Source of the DNA: Carboxylicivirga sp.
GTDB taxonomy: Bacteria > Bacteroidota > Bacteroidia > Bacteroidales > Marinilabiliaceae
Length of the DNA stretch: 41,909 nt
Assembly: GCA_025210475.1 (NCBI GenBank)
Contig: JAOARW010000110.1
Location: 1 to 41,909 of the forward strand
Reading direction: 5' to 3'
This document shows positions 25,998 through 35,113 of this stretch, one piece after another. A program made the position numbers and the translations under genes. Under the pieces are notes generated by a model. It had not been told where the DNA came from and ran no database searches. It was given only the letters and a program-made list of their open reading frames with translations. Position 1 is the stretch's first letter. Each line of letters starts with the position of its first letter.

Positions 25998-26744
25998 ATG
26001 AATTTCGAAAGTAAATATGGTGTAATTAACTATCATAACACTCCCTGGAATGATAAAGCTTTAAATGGCCTTTCTTTGGAAATTGATACGATTACAGCCA
26101 CTGAAAGTAATTCGGTAAATCTTATTGCAGAATTCTGTTCTCAAAAAGCAAGCGAAAATTATGTCCTGATTGCTTCCAGAGTTTCGGCATCTTCGGGCCT
26201 GTTAAAAAAAATACATTACCAATCCGGCTTTGTAACCGTTGAGCATACACTGGAAGTTTCATCGGCCGGAATGAGTATGGAAAAAATAGAATTACTGGCG
26301 AATAAATTTCCTGTTGTAGTCGAGAATTATTCCGAAAGAGACATTCCTCAATTAGAAGAAATAGCTGCTTTTGAATTTAAGCATGGCAGATTTTATGAAG
26401 ATCCCTTTATTGATGAATCAATTGCCTGCCTCCGGAATCGTAATTGGATATCAGATTTAATTAACCAGAAAACAACCATTAAAGTCCTGAAGAAAAAGGA
26501 TAGGATAGTTGGTTTTATGGCTTATAAAATTCATGAAGATACTGCTAATCTGATATTGGGCGGTGTTCAGGAAAAGTACAGGCATCTGTCGTATGGCTTT
26601 TGGGCAAATGTTTTGTTAGGCCTTAAAGATGTCAAAGAAATTAAGACACTTATCAGCTCCAGCAATATCGATGTTGTTAACTTATATACATATTTTGGAT
26701 TCCAATTCAGCAATCCTCAATTTGGGTTTCATAAACACTTATAA
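25998..26744 (+). CDS. WecD-like GNAT acyltransferase
   Basis: A 248-residue protein with a C-terminal GNAT domain (about 110-248): VGFMAYKI, then ILGGVQEKYRHLSYGFWANVL, the pantetheine-binding loop, and ISSSNIDVVNLYTYFGF. The N-terminal half is a divergent domain like that of TDP-fucosamine acetyltransferase WecD. A wecE homologue lies 1 kb downstream, so it is predicted to acylate dTDP-Fuc4N (dTDP-4-amino-4,6-dideoxygalactose). Because it is cotranscribed with an ACP and a ligase, the acyl donor may be acyl-ACP instead of acetyl-CoA. That point is inference. Confidence 0.7.
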   Translation: MNFESKYGVINYHNTPWNDKALNGLSLEIDTITATESNSVNLIAEFCSQKASENYVLIASRVSASSGLLKKIHYQSGFVTVEHTLEVSSAGMSMEKIELLANKFPVVVENYSERDIPQLEEIAAFEFKHGRFYEDPFIDESIACLRNRNWISDLINQKTTIKVLKKKDRIVGFMAYKIHEDTANLILGGVQEKYRHLSYGFWANVLLGLKDVKEIKTLISSSNIDVVNLYTYFGFQFSNPQFGFHKHL

Positions 26745-26767
26745 TTCACCTCTACATTTTCCCGCTA

Positions 26768-27697
26768 ATGAATCATCCGCACATATCTATCATTTCTCCT
26801 GTTTATAGAGCCGAGAATATCGTAGAAGAATTAGTAACCAAAATAAAACAACACATTGAACAGATTACCGATAACTTTGAAATAATATTAGTAAACGACT
26901 GTTCTCCCGATAACTCCTGGATTAAAATACTTCAGGAAGCAAGAAAAGACAAACGAGTTAAAGGCATCAACTTAAGTCGCAATTTTGGCCAGCACCAAGC
27001 CATAACAGCCGGATTAAAATATTCAAAAGGAGATTGGTCTGTTGTAATGGACTGTGATTTACAAGACAGACCTGACGAAATTGTTAATTTATACAACAAA
27101 GCTAATGAGGGTTGGGAAATTGTATTAGCCAAAAGAGTTGATCGTCAGGATAAACTATCCAAACGATTATCGTCAAAAATATTTTACCTTATTTATGGTC
27201 TATTAAGTGGAATTAGAACAGACTGCAGCATTGCTAATTTTGGTATTTATCATTCAAAAGTGATCAATGAATACAACAAAATGACCGAATTAGCCCGTTC
27301 ATTCCCTTCACTTATTCAGCATCTGGGTTTTAAATCCTGTACCATTGATGTTAAACATTCCGAACGGTCAGAAGGAGCATCTTCCTATACCCTTTTTAAG
27401 CTACTAAACCTGGCGGGAGACGTGATTATATCCAATAGCAATAAACCATTAAAAATATCCATCAAACTTGGCTTTACAATATCTACACTTTCATTTCTTT
27501 TTGCTTTGTACAATATCACGGCATATCTATTGGGTTTTATAACCGTACCGGGATTTACATCCACCATTTTTTCAATCTGGTTTGTCGGTGGTTTAATATT
27601 AACATTTATGGGCATTTTAGGCCTCTACATCGGTAAAATATTTAACCAGGTAAAAGGCAGGCAGTTATTTATCGTTTCCAACGAAATTAATACCTAA
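26768..27697 (+). CDS. GT2 family glycosyltransferase, DPM1/GtrB-like
   Basis: A 309-residue enzyme. The GT-A domain (residues about 1-225) has ISIISPVYRAENIVEELV, IILVNDCSPDNSW, LSRNFGQHQAITAGL and MDCDLQDRPDEI. Two membrane segments follow (about 230-255 and 262-290). This is the polyprenyl-phosphate hexose synthase layout (GtrB, ArnC, DPM1): it makes an undecaprenyl-phosphate sugar from a nucleotide sugar. Such a donor would be used by a GT-C enzyme outside the cell, such as the protein at 22208. It lies between the GNAT and wecE genes, 23 bases after the former. Confidence 0.9.
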   Translation: MNHPHISIISPVYRAENIVEELVTKIKQHIEQITDNFEIILVNDCSPDNSWIKILQEARKDKRVKGINLSRNFGQHQAITAGLKYSKGDWSVVMDCDLQDRPDEIVNLYNKANEGWEIVLAKRVDRQDKLSKRLSSKIFYLIYGLLSGIRTDCSIANFGIYHSKVINEYNKMTELARSFPSLIQHLGFKSCTIDVKHSERSEGASSYTLFKLLNLAGDVIISNSNKPLKISIKLGFTISTLSFLFALYNITAYLLGFITVPGFTSTIFSIWFVGGLILTFMGILGLYIGKIFNQVKGRQLFIVSNEINT

Positions 27698-27781
27698 TTA
27701 TAAATATTATCCTAAGCTATCAGCGAACCTTCGCAAACAAATTTTATTACAAAAGGTCTAACAAGTCTATCATATAATCCA

Positions 27782-28906
27782 ATGATTCCATTCAACAAAC
27801 CTTATTTAACAGGCAAAGAAGCCCATTATTTATACGAAGCTGTCAACTCGGGTCACATCAGTGGGAATGGCTTGTTCACCAAAAAATGCCAGAATTATTT
27901 TGAAGAACGCTGGGGATTTAAGAAAGCTTTGCTAACCACCAGTTGCACCGATGCGCTTGAAATGTGCGCCATGTTAATCAACATCCAGCCGGGCGATGAA
28001 GTTATAGTTCCTTCCTACACATTTGTCAGCTCTGCTCTTGCATTTGTACGTCAGGGAGCAAAAATTGTATTTGCCGACAGTCACAAAGACCAGCCCGGAA
28101 TTGACGAACAATTAATTGAAAGCCTAATTACTCCTCGAACGAGGGCCATTGTACCCGTTCATTATGCTGGCTTGGCTTGCGATATGGATACCATCATGGC
28201 CATCGCTAACAAACATCAGCTTTTTGTTATTGAAGACGCCGCCCAAGCCATTGATAGCTATTATAAAGGGCGCCCACTTGGCAGTATTGGACATTTGGGA
28301 ACTTTTTCGTTTCATGAAACCAAAAACATTCAGTGTGGTGAAGGCGGTATGCTTGTTATTAATGACGAGCAATTTGTAAACCGAGCTGAAATTCTTTGGG
28401 AAAAAGGTACTAACCGTGCAGAATTTTTCAGAGGGGAAGTTAATAAGTACGGATGGGTAGATACGGGAAGTAGCTTTTTACCCAGCGAGCTGAATGCTTC
28501 ATTTCTTTATGCTCAACTTGAAGAGCTGAGTAATATTCAAGCCAAACGAAAAGCAATCTGGGAAAAGTATTACGAAAATCTGAATCCTTTGCAGAATGCA
28601 GGTAAGATAAAGCTACAGGTATCGAGTGAAGACACGACCAATAATGGACACATGTTCTACATTGTTTGTCGATCGCTTGATGAAAGAAACAGGTTAATAT
28701 CTTTCCTTAAGAGCAACAACATTCACTCTGTATTTCACTACCTGAGTTTACACAAGAGTCCGTATTATCAATCAAAACACGACGAACGCTCTCTTCCTGA
28801 ATCTGACCGTTATTCAGACTGTCTGTTAAGGTTGCCTCTTCATTTACATTTAAATGACGCTGATGTCAGTCGCATTAGCGATTGCATTAAAGAGTTCTAT
28901 AAATAG
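27782..28906 (+). CDS. wecE: dTDP-4-amino-4,6-dideoxygalactose transaminase
   Basis: A 374-residue PLP enzyme of the DegT/DnrJ/EryC1/StrS family, the length of Escherichia coli RffA/WecE (376). The PLP Lys is K181 in FSFHETKNIQCGEGGM. Other RffA-type signatures are IPFNKPYLTGKEAHYLYEAV at the start, GDEVIVPSYTFVSSALAFV and VHYAGLACDMDTI. It converts dTDP-4-keto-6-deoxyglucose to dTDP-Fuc4N with glutamate as amino donor, which the WecD-like GNAT can then acylate. The dTDP-glucose synthase and dehydratase genes (rmlA, rmlB) are not in the window. Confidence 0.92.
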   Translation: MIPFNKPYLTGKEAHYLYEAVNSGHISGNGLFTKKCQNYFEERWGFKKALLTTSCTDALEMCAMLINIQPGDEVIVPSYTFVSSALAFVRQGAKIVFADSHKDQPGIDEQLIESLITPRTRAIVPVHYAGLACDMDTIMAIANKHQLFVIEDAAQAIDSYYKGRPLGSIGHLGTFSFHETKNIQCGEGGMLVINDEQFVNRAEILWEKGTNRAEFFRGEVNKYGWVDTGSSFLPSELNASFLYAQLEELSNIQAKRKAIWEKYYENLNPLQNAGKIKLQVSSEDTTNNGHMFYIVCRSLDERNRLISFLKSNNIHSVFHYLSLHKSPYYQSKHDERSLPESDRYSDCLLRLPLHLHLNDADVSRISDCIKEFYK

Positions 28907-29042
28907 TCCACTGCTTTTAATCATCAACAGCTATAATTAAGATATTTTAATTACATCAACCAGAAAACATACATTTTTGTCATATTTGCATAATATTATA
29001 ATCTAAATTAACAGTTAAATATTCCAGTAAACCTTGGAAAAA

Positions 29043-30164
29043 ATGGATCACAAAAAGAAATATGATTATTTGATTGTCGGAGCCGGTTTATTCGGATCTG
29101 TGTTTGCATACCAAGCTAATAAAGCCGGAAAAAAAGTACTGGTAATTGACAAGAGATCTCACCTTGGAGGAAATATTTTCTGTGAAAACATCGAAGGCAT
29201 AAATGTACATAAGTATGGAGCTCACATCTTCCATACGAGTAATAAGGAAGTTTGGGATTTTGTAAATCAATTTGTTGAGTTTAATCACTATGTTAATTCA
29301 CCAATTGCGAGATATAAAAATCAATTATTCAACCTGCCTTTTAATATGAATACCTTTTATCAGCTTTGGGGCGTAACCACGCCTGAAGAAGCAATGCAAA
29401 AGATAGAAGAGCAAAGAAAAGAATATAAGGACATCCAACCCCAAAATCTTGAAGAGCAAGCACTCTCTTTAGCAGGTAAAGATATCTATGAGACCCTGAT
29501 TAAAGGTTATACCGAAAAACAATGGGGACGATCAGCCACCGAAATTCCTTCTTTCATCATTAAAAGGCTACCGTTCAGGTTTACTTTCGACAACAATTAT
29601 TTCAATGATAGATATCAGGGTATCCCAGTCGGTGGATACAATAAACTTACTGAGGGCTTGCTTAAGGGAATCGAGGTAATGACCGATGTTAACTACTTTA
29701 GTGATAAAGAGAACCTGGATGCTAAATCTCACAAAGTATTATACACCGGTAAAATTGACGAGTTTTTTGATTGTTCATTAGGAAAATTAGAGTACCGAAG
29801 CTTGCACTTTGATACAAAAACAATTGAAACTAGCAATTATCAAGGAAATGCGGTTGTTAATTATACCGAAAAAGAAATCCCATACACAAGAATAATCGAG
29901 CATAAACATTTTGAATTCGGAAAACAAGATGTTTCGGTTATAACGAAAGAATATCCACATGAGTATAGTAAAGATAATGAGCCTTACTACCCCATGAACA
30001 ATGACCACAACAACACCTTATTCAATCGTTATAAAGAACTTAGAGATAAAATATCTGGAAAATATATTTTCGGAGGTCGCCTGGCTGATTATAAATACTT
30101 TGACATGGATGATACCATTGAAGCATCTTTGAAACTATCATCAAAAGAACTAAATAATGAATAA
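29043..30164 (+). CDS. glf: UDP-galactopyranose mutase
   Basis: A 373-residue flavoenzyme that converts UDP-galactopyranose to UDP-galactofuranose. The FAD-binding N-terminus is YDYLIVGAGLFGSVFA, then VIDKRSHLGGNIFCE and KYGAHIFHTSN, all Glf signatures; later GYTEKQWGR and the C-terminal GGRLADYKYFDMDD are also diagnostic. The frame extends to a TTG at 29034, but ATG 29043 is the better start. A near-consensus -7 box (CATATTTG, 28981-28988) lies upstream. The stop overlaps the next gene by 8 bases, so the mutase and its galactofuranosyltransferase are cotranslated. Confidence 0.95.
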   Translation: MDHKKKYDYLIVGAGLFGSVFAYQANKAGKKVLVIDKRSHLGGNIFCENIEGINVHKYGAHIFHTSNKEVWDFVNQFVEFNHYVNSPIARYKNQLFNLPFNMNTFYQLWGVTTPEEAMQKIEEQRKEYKDIQPQNLEEQALSLAGKDIYETLIKGYTEKQWGRSATEIPSFIIKRLPFRFTFDNNYFNDRYQGIPVGGYNKLTEGLLKGIEVMTDVNYFSDKENLDAKSHKVLYTGKIDEFFDCSLGKLEYRSLHFDTKTIETSNYQGNAVVNYTEKEIPYTRIIEHKHFEFGKQDVSVITKEYPHEYSKDNEPYYPMNNDHNNTLFNRYKELRDKISGKYIFGGRLADYKYFDMDDTIEASLKLSSKELNNE

Positions 30165-31185
30165 ATACTATATAGCAAGGAATTATCGATCTAAATTCGA
30201 TGCGGCAGGAAAAGCAAAAATGGATTGTGAAACAATTCTTGCCAATAATGGATGGAAAAATATCGGATTTAAACAAACCTGGATTTCCAATGCCATTTTA
30301 GGAACAGTAATTAGCGCAGTTGGAATAACATGGGCTTTAATCAAACTTAAAAGAAAATCTCATTTATGCCTGCAATATCCCTTAAACAAATTCTACAAAT
30401 ACATTGTATTTTTTGCCCGGTTGAAAAAATGCAAGCTTGTAACAATTGTACATGATGTTTATAGTTTAAGGAATAACCCAAAACTAACCAACAAGGAGGT
30501 GAAACTCCTATCTAAATCAAGCACACTAATTGTTCATAACTCAACCATGCGTCAATGGTTTGAACAAAATAACACAAGTAGTCAACTAATCGAACTTAAT
30601 ATTTTCGACTATCTACATGAGAAAGTTGTTGACATTGAGAAAACGCCTGCCAAAAGTGATAATTATAGAGTAGTTTTTGCAGGTAATATGGGAGGCAACA
30701 GAAGTTTCATTTATGAATTAGATAAATTACCACGTGGCAACTTTGAATATTTACTCTATGGAGTTGGATTCCATGAAAAGAGTGTAATAGATCCAACTGA
30801 CACAATATTAACTTACAAGGGTAAATTCCCTTCCAATGAAATAATTGATCGTATTGATGGCGATTTTGGTTTGGTTTGGTATGGTAAAAGTCTGGACTCT
30901 TGCGATGGTATGACTGGTCAATATTTACAATATAACAATCCACATAAATTATCGCTATACATCCAATGTGAAATGCCTATAATAATTTGGGATAAAGCCG
31001 GAATGGCAAAATTTGTGGAAGAAAACAAGATTGGAATTACTGTTTCGTCATTGAAAGACATAAAGGGTAAACTTGAACAGTTAACAATTGATGACTACAA
31101 TGAGTTGAAAACTAATATCCTTAAGGTTAAACAAAAAATTTCAGAAGGAACTTACTTGCAAAATGCTTTGAAAAAAATCATTTAA
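30157..31185 (+). CDS. Galactofuranosyltransferase-like glycosyltransferase
   Basis: A 342-residue GT-B-type protein resembling the beta-1,6-galactofuranosyltransferase WbbI group. It has VTIVHDVYSLRN, VVFAGNMGG, a short FGLVWYGKSLD, and a NNPHKLSLYIQCEMPII motif typical of UDP-galactofuranose users. Eight bases overlap with glf, strongly suggesting that it uses the product of that enzyme. Its stop overlaps the convergent lycopene cyclase by 8 bases (31178-31185). Confidence 0.8.
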   Translation: MNKYYIARNYRSKFDAAGKAKMDCETILANNGWKNIGFKQTWISNAILGTVISAVGITWALIKLKRKSHLCLQYPLNKFYKYIVFFARLKKCKLVTIVHDVYSLRNNPKLTNKEVKLLSKSSTLIVHNSTMRQWFEQNNTSSQLIELNIFDYLHEKVVDIEKTPAKSDNYRVVFAGNMGGNRSFIYELDKLPRGNFEYLLYGVGFHEKSVIDPTDTILTYKGKFPSNEIIDRIDGDFGLVWYGKSLDSCDGMTGQYLQYNNPHKLSLYIQCEMPIIIWDKAGMAKFVEENKIGITVSSLKDIKGKLEQLTIDDYNELKTNILKVKQKISEGTYLQNALKKII

Positions 31186-31858
31186 ACTTAGTTTTCAACC
31201 ATTCATACAAATCGATATTCATCAATATTAATGTAAAGCCATAAATACTGTCTTCGATGGGGATGGTAAACATGCGGATTCCCAGATTCTCATTGTTATT
31301 ATACCATACAACGGGCGATTCGACAAATGAGCCGGTGAGGATTCCATTGCTGATAAAAAAGAAGGGAATTATAAGCAGGTAAGATAAGTAAGCATGCGCC
31401 AGATCGCGCTTTTTATAAAATGCGATTAACAAGTACAGACCTGCTAATAACGCGGTGATTGATGTATAAAGTCGCCCCCAGAAGCTAATACCACTTATTA
31501 AAAAGATAATTGCCAGTGTAATGGTGATAACACCCTGATAGCGTTGCAAAGGGTTGTTTTTAACAAGATAGCGAAGTGCAAAATAGGTGAAAACGCAGGC
31601 ATAAGGTATAGCAATAAAAAACAATACCTCTTCGAGTGGCAGGTTAAAAACATTAATCCCAATCAAATAGCTTGGGTTAAAGCCCCACACACCCATATGG
31701 GTAAAAATGGCATCCCAAATTAAAAATCCAATGGCCACAATTAAATTAGCCGGCAGAAAATACTTCCACTCTTTAACAAAGGCATGGCGCGGATAGAAAC
31801 TGGCGATAAGAGGAATAGCAATGCAAGCCAGATTAATGAGTAAATAGGTATAGGCCAT
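31178..31858 (-). CDS. crtY: Lycopene cyclase, CrtYcd-type
   Basis: A 226-residue integral membrane protein with six or seven hydrophobic segments and two repeats of the lycopene cyclase domain: FLIWDAIFTHMGVWGFNPSY and later the counterpart around GISFWG. The PLEEVLFFIAIP motif is the signature of the CrtYc/CrtYd type (TIGR03462), the two halves being fused here. It cyclises lycopene to beta-carotene. Last gene of the crt operon, 3 bases after crtZ. The 3' end runs 8 bases into the convergent glycosyltransferase. Confidence 0.9.
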   Translation of the reverse strand: MAYTYLLINLACIAIPLIASFYPRHAFVKEWKYFLPANLIVAIGFLIWDAIFTHMGVWGFNPSYLIGINVFNLPLEEVLFFIAIPYACVFTYFALRYLVKNNPLQRYQGVITITLAIIFLISGISFWGRLYTSITALLAGLYLLIAFYKKRDLAHAYLSYLLIIPFFFISNGILTGSFVESPVVWYNNNENLGIRMFTIPIEDSIYGFTLILMNIDLYEWLKTKFK

Positions 31859-31861
31859 CTG

Positions 31862-32320
31862 CTACGAAAGATTTAATCCGCCATCTTTGGCTTCTTTAAT
31901 AAACTGACGTGGCACCCATAACATACCAAAACATTTGCCGCCTGTATGGTGACTTCCGTGTGCTCTGCGCAGACCTCTCATATAGGCATTCTGAATATTA
32001 GATAGCCAGCTAAAGCGCTGGTGAATAAAAACGTCGTGCACCAGAAAATAGGCCAAACCATAAAACAATATACCCAAGCCTATAAAAAACATAAAATTAA
32101 GAGAAGGATTAACACCAAAGAAAAACAAGAGAATACTTGGTGTGGCAAATATGAAAAAGAAACTGTCATTTTTCTGAAATACCTGCCCTTTTTTAGGGTG
32201 ATGATGATCCTCGTGCAATATCCAAAGGAATCCGTGCATGATATACTTATGGGTAAACCAGGTTACGCCCTCCATAAAAACGAAGGTGGCTACAGTGATA
32301 AGAATGTAGAACAGAATCAT
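31862..32320 (-). CDS. crtZ: Beta-carotene hydroxylase
   Basis: A 152-residue integral membrane di-iron hydroxylase (fatty acid hydroxylase superfamily). The conserved His clusters are HKYIMH, HEDHHHPK, a single HDVFIHQR and RRAHGSHH. It adds hydroxyl groups at C3 and C3' of beta-carotene to give zeaxanthin. The start overlaps the preceding unknown gene by four bases (ATGA). Length fits bacterial CrtZ (150-175). Confidence 0.93.
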   Translation of the reverse strand: MILFYILITVATFVFMEGVTWFTHKYIMHGFLWILHEDHHHPKKGQVFQKNDSFFFIFATPSILLFFFGVNPSLNFMFFIGLGILFYGLAYFLVHDVFIHQRFSWLSNIQNAYMRGLRRAHGSHHTGGKCFGMLWVPRQFIKEAKDGGLNLS

Positions 32321-32784
32321 AATTTGTTTTTTTGGATGATTGTATCAATTGTTTGGCGAATTAGTACTTTGTATTCATCAGGTAAATCACAACTATCGAG
32401 ATGTGTATTAACAAAGGCAACGTCGTTCTTTAACTGATCGTGGTAATTGAGGAAATGTGGAACTTCGCTTTGCAAAATCGCCCGTACATAATGTCCCTCC
32501 AGGTGATTGGGATGCTCCTTTAAAAACTGTTCCAGCTTCTCTTTCCCTTCATTAAAATACTTCAGCTTACGCATTGGGTTAAAAGCATATTTGGCGCGTT
32601 TCATATTAGCGGCCTCCCGATATGGGATAATGCATAAATCGGGTAATTCTTTTACATCTTTTATAAACTGATTAAGTTCCTTTTCGGTATTCATGGTATG
32701 AAACTGCACGCGCGCTTCATCTAAACCGATGCCCCAAAGCGGATACCATATCAACAGCAACAATATGATTGCCACCTTCCTCAT
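32317..32784 (-). CDS. Small exported protein in the crt operon
   Basis: A 155-residue protein with an N-terminal hydrophobic leader (VAIILLLLIWYPLWGIG) and a largely helical, charged remainder. Visible segments are EARVQFHTMNTEKELNQF, PYREAANMKRAKYAFNPMRKLKYF and FLKEHPNHLEGHYVR, where the second half reads like a degenerate TPR/helical hairpin. No catalytic motif is seen. It overlaps crtB by one base and crtZ by four, so it is made with the carotenoid enzymes and may help to assemble or place them or the pigment. I recognise no named family. Confidence 0.75.
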   Translation of the reverse strand: MRKVAIILLLLIWYPLWGIGLDEARVQFHTMNTEKELNQFIKDVKELPDLCIIPYREAANMKRAKYAFNPMRKLKYFNEGKEKLEQFLKEHPNHLEGHYVRAILQSEVPHFLNYHDQLKNDVAFVNTHLDSCDLPDEYKVLIRQTIDTIIQKNKL

Positions 32785-33620
32785 TATATTGCATTTAACT
32801 TATACCTCAAATAAGATTCAACCAATATCTCCAGTTTCAGAAAGTTATTAATACGAATGCGCTCTTTACGGATACGTTTACTATCCGCAACTTTCAGTTC
32901 TTGCAACAATCGCCTGTAATAGCGATACGCCAGATAAACGCCCAGTCGACCTTCCAATGGCAACTGAATAACTCCTTTGTAAGCGGCTTCAAAATCAGCC
33001 TCAATATCTTTAATGATTTCATTCTTGGTTTCATTATCCAAAAACTTATTCTTCAGATTTGGAAAATAGGATCGTCCCAACTCTTGTGTATCATCCTTAA
33101 AGTCGCGAAGGAAATTTACCTTTTGAAAGGCAGATCCCAGTCGCATGGCCGATGGCCTCAATTTTTCGTATTGAGCCTCATCTCCTTTTACAAATACTTT
33201 CAGGCACATTAAACCAACAACATCGGCCGATCCGTATATATAATCGGTGTACTCCTGCGCCGTTTTGTATTCGGTTTTATACAAATCCATTTTCATGCTA
33301 TCCATAAAAGAGTGCACCAAGTCGTATAAATTATAACGATGTACCACCTCCTGAAAGGCATTCAATATCGGGTTAAGGCTAATGCGTCTTTTAAGAGCCT
33401 TCTCGTAATTTTCTTCAAACTCAAGTAAGAGTTCTTCCTGGTTATAGCCATCAAAGGTATCTACAATTTCATCGGCATAACGCACAAATCCGTAAATGGC
33501 ATAAATGGCAGGTCGTACCGAGGGGGCAAGTAAAGTAATGGCTTTTGAAAATGAAGTACTATAGGCACGTGTTACCAGTCGGCTACAGTTATAACTTGAG
33601 GAATCGAACAATTGTTTCAT
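32784..33620 (-). CDS. crtB: Phytoene synthase
   Basis: A 278-residue squalene/phytoene synthase-family enzyme. It has the first Asp-rich motif YADEIVDTFDG and the second, FLRDFKDD in FQKVNFLRDFKDD, which bind the diphosphate through Mg. It condenses two geranylgeranyl diphosphates to phytoene. It overlaps crtI by 4 bases. The size matches short Bacteroidota CrtB forms. Confidence 0.95.
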   Translation of the reverse strand: MKQLFDSSSYNCSRLVTRAYSTSFSKAITLLAPSVRPAIYAIYGFVRYADEIVDTFDGYNQEELLLEFEENYEKALKRRISLNPILNAFQEVVHRYNLYDLVHSFMDSMKMDLYKTEYKTAQEYTDYIYGSADVVGLMCLKVFVKGDEAQYEKLRPSAMRLGSAFQKVNFLRDFKDDTQELGRSYFPNLKNKFLDNETKNEIIKDIEADFEAAYKGVIQLPLEGRLGVYLAYRYYRRLLQELKVADSKRIRKERIRINNFLKLEILVESYLRYKLNAI

Positions 33621-35113
33621 GGCGCAATGTGTTTTGTTATTAAGTCACTCACAATCTTGCCCGAAATCAATGATGGTGGCACTCCGGGCCCGGGAACAGT
33701 CAGCTGTCCGGTAAAAAACAGATTTTTCACCTTTCGGCTTCTCAATTTAGGTCTCAATACATGCGTTTGCAGTAAGGTATTAGCCAATCCGTAAGCGTTT
33801 CCATTGTATGAATTATATAAGGACACAAAATCGCTTACGCTAAACGATTCTTTAAACAGAACATGAGATCGCACATTTTGTTTACTCACATACTCAATAC
33901 GTTCCAGAATAATATTGAAATATTTTTCACGAATAGCATCCGAATCATCCAAACCGGGTGCCAATGGTATCAGAAAGATACCGGCCTCCTTACCTTCCGG
34001 GGCCACAGTTGAATCTGACTTTGAAGGGAAGCTGGCATAAAAAAGTGGTTCATCGGGATACTGCTTAGAATCATATATTGCCGAAGCATGCTTATCGAAA
34101 TCAACATCAAAAAACAAGGTGTGATGCTCCATATCCTTCAAAGGTTGGTCGAATCCCACATAAAAGAGAAGAGCTGAAGGCGCAAATGTTTTCCGTTTCC
34201 AGTAAGCTTCTGAATATTGTCGATAGGCTACCGGCAGCAGTTGTTCGGTATGATGATAGTCTGCTCCACTCAATAATACATCACACTCATATTCCTGTTG
34301 ACCAACACATATCTTTGTGACAATATGGTTTTCGATCACCACTTCATCAACAGGTGAATTAAACGCGAATCGCACACCCAATTCCATTGCCAAACGATAC
34401 ATACCCGCAGCCACCTCAAACATTCCTCCAGTTGGATGCCAGGTACCCAGCACAAAGTCTGCATAATTCATAAAGCTATAGAAAGCCGGGGTATTGGAGG
34501 GTTTCGCCCCCAGAAACAAGACCGGAAACTCCAGAACCTTTTGCAATTTGGGATGCTTCACATAACGAGCCACATCTTTTTTGATGGAACGCGTAAAAGC
34601 ATTTAACCTTTTTATTGTGGCAGGTGTTATTATCTCAGTTAATTTCTCACCGGGTTTGTACACCAAATCTTTTACCGCAATATCGTAGTAGTCTCTGGCC
34701 TTTAATAAAAACTGCTCAAGCTTAAAGCTACTGCCTGGCTCTAACTCTTCAAAGCGATTTTTTATTTTAGCTAGATCAGCTTCAATGGGCAAATAATCAT
34801 CGGTGCCAAAACAAACCTGATACGACGGACTCAATCTATTAAGCTGATAAAAATCTTCAACCCGACGATTAAAATCACCAAAGAACTTCTCAAACACATC
34901 GGGCATCCAATAAAACGTAGGACCCATATCAAAAATAAATCCATCACGCTTTAACTGGCGGGCTCGGCCACCTGCTGCATCGTTTTTCTCCAATACCAAT
35001 ACATCGTATCCGGCCTGGGCCAAATAACAACTGGCAGATAAAGATGAAAAGCCTGCACCTAAAATTATAATTTTCTTTTTTCGCTTCAATTGTTTAATCT
35101 TTTTAGATATCAA
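33617..35113 (-). CDS. crtI: Phytoene desaturase
   Basis: A 498-residue FAD-dependent desaturase. The dinucleotide-binding motif is IILGAGFSSLSASCYLA (residues about 16-32), followed by LEKNDAAGGRARQ, and the C-terminal bacterial-type carotenoid desaturase signature FFTGQLTVPGPGVPPSLISG is recognisable. It converts phytoene to lycopene in four dehydrogenations. It is the first gene of the crt operon; no promoter with an exact -7 box was seen in the 90 bases upstream. Confidence 0.95.
   Translation of the reverse strand: MISKKIKQLKRKKKIIILGAGFSSLSASCYLAQAGYDVLVLEKNDAAGGRARQLKRDGFIFDMGPTFYWMPDVFEKFFGDFNRRVEDFYQLNRLSPSYQVCFGTDDYLPIEADLAKIKNRFEELEPGSSFKLEQFLLKARDYYDIAVKDLVYKPGEKLTEIITPATIKRLNAFTRSIKKDVARYVKHPKLQKVLEFPVLFLGAKPSNTPAFYSFMNYADFVLGTWHPTGGMFEVAAGMYRLAMELGVRFAFNSPVDEVVIENHIVTKICVGQQEYECDVLLSGADYHHTEQLLPVAYRQYSEAYWKRKTFAPSALLFYVGFDQPLKDMEHHTLFFDVDFDKHASAIYDSKQYPDEPLFYASFPSKSDSTVAPEGKEAGIFLIPLAPGLDDSDAIREKYFNIILERIEYVSKQNVRSHVLFKESFSVSDFVSLYNSYNGNAYGLANTLLQTHVLRPKLRSRKVKNLFFTGQLTVPGPGVPPSLISGKIVSDLITKHIAP

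Noticed and set aside
31862..32320. Cytosolic sterol desaturase
   Set aside because: Short length, position in the crt operon and His-box pattern favour CrtZ.
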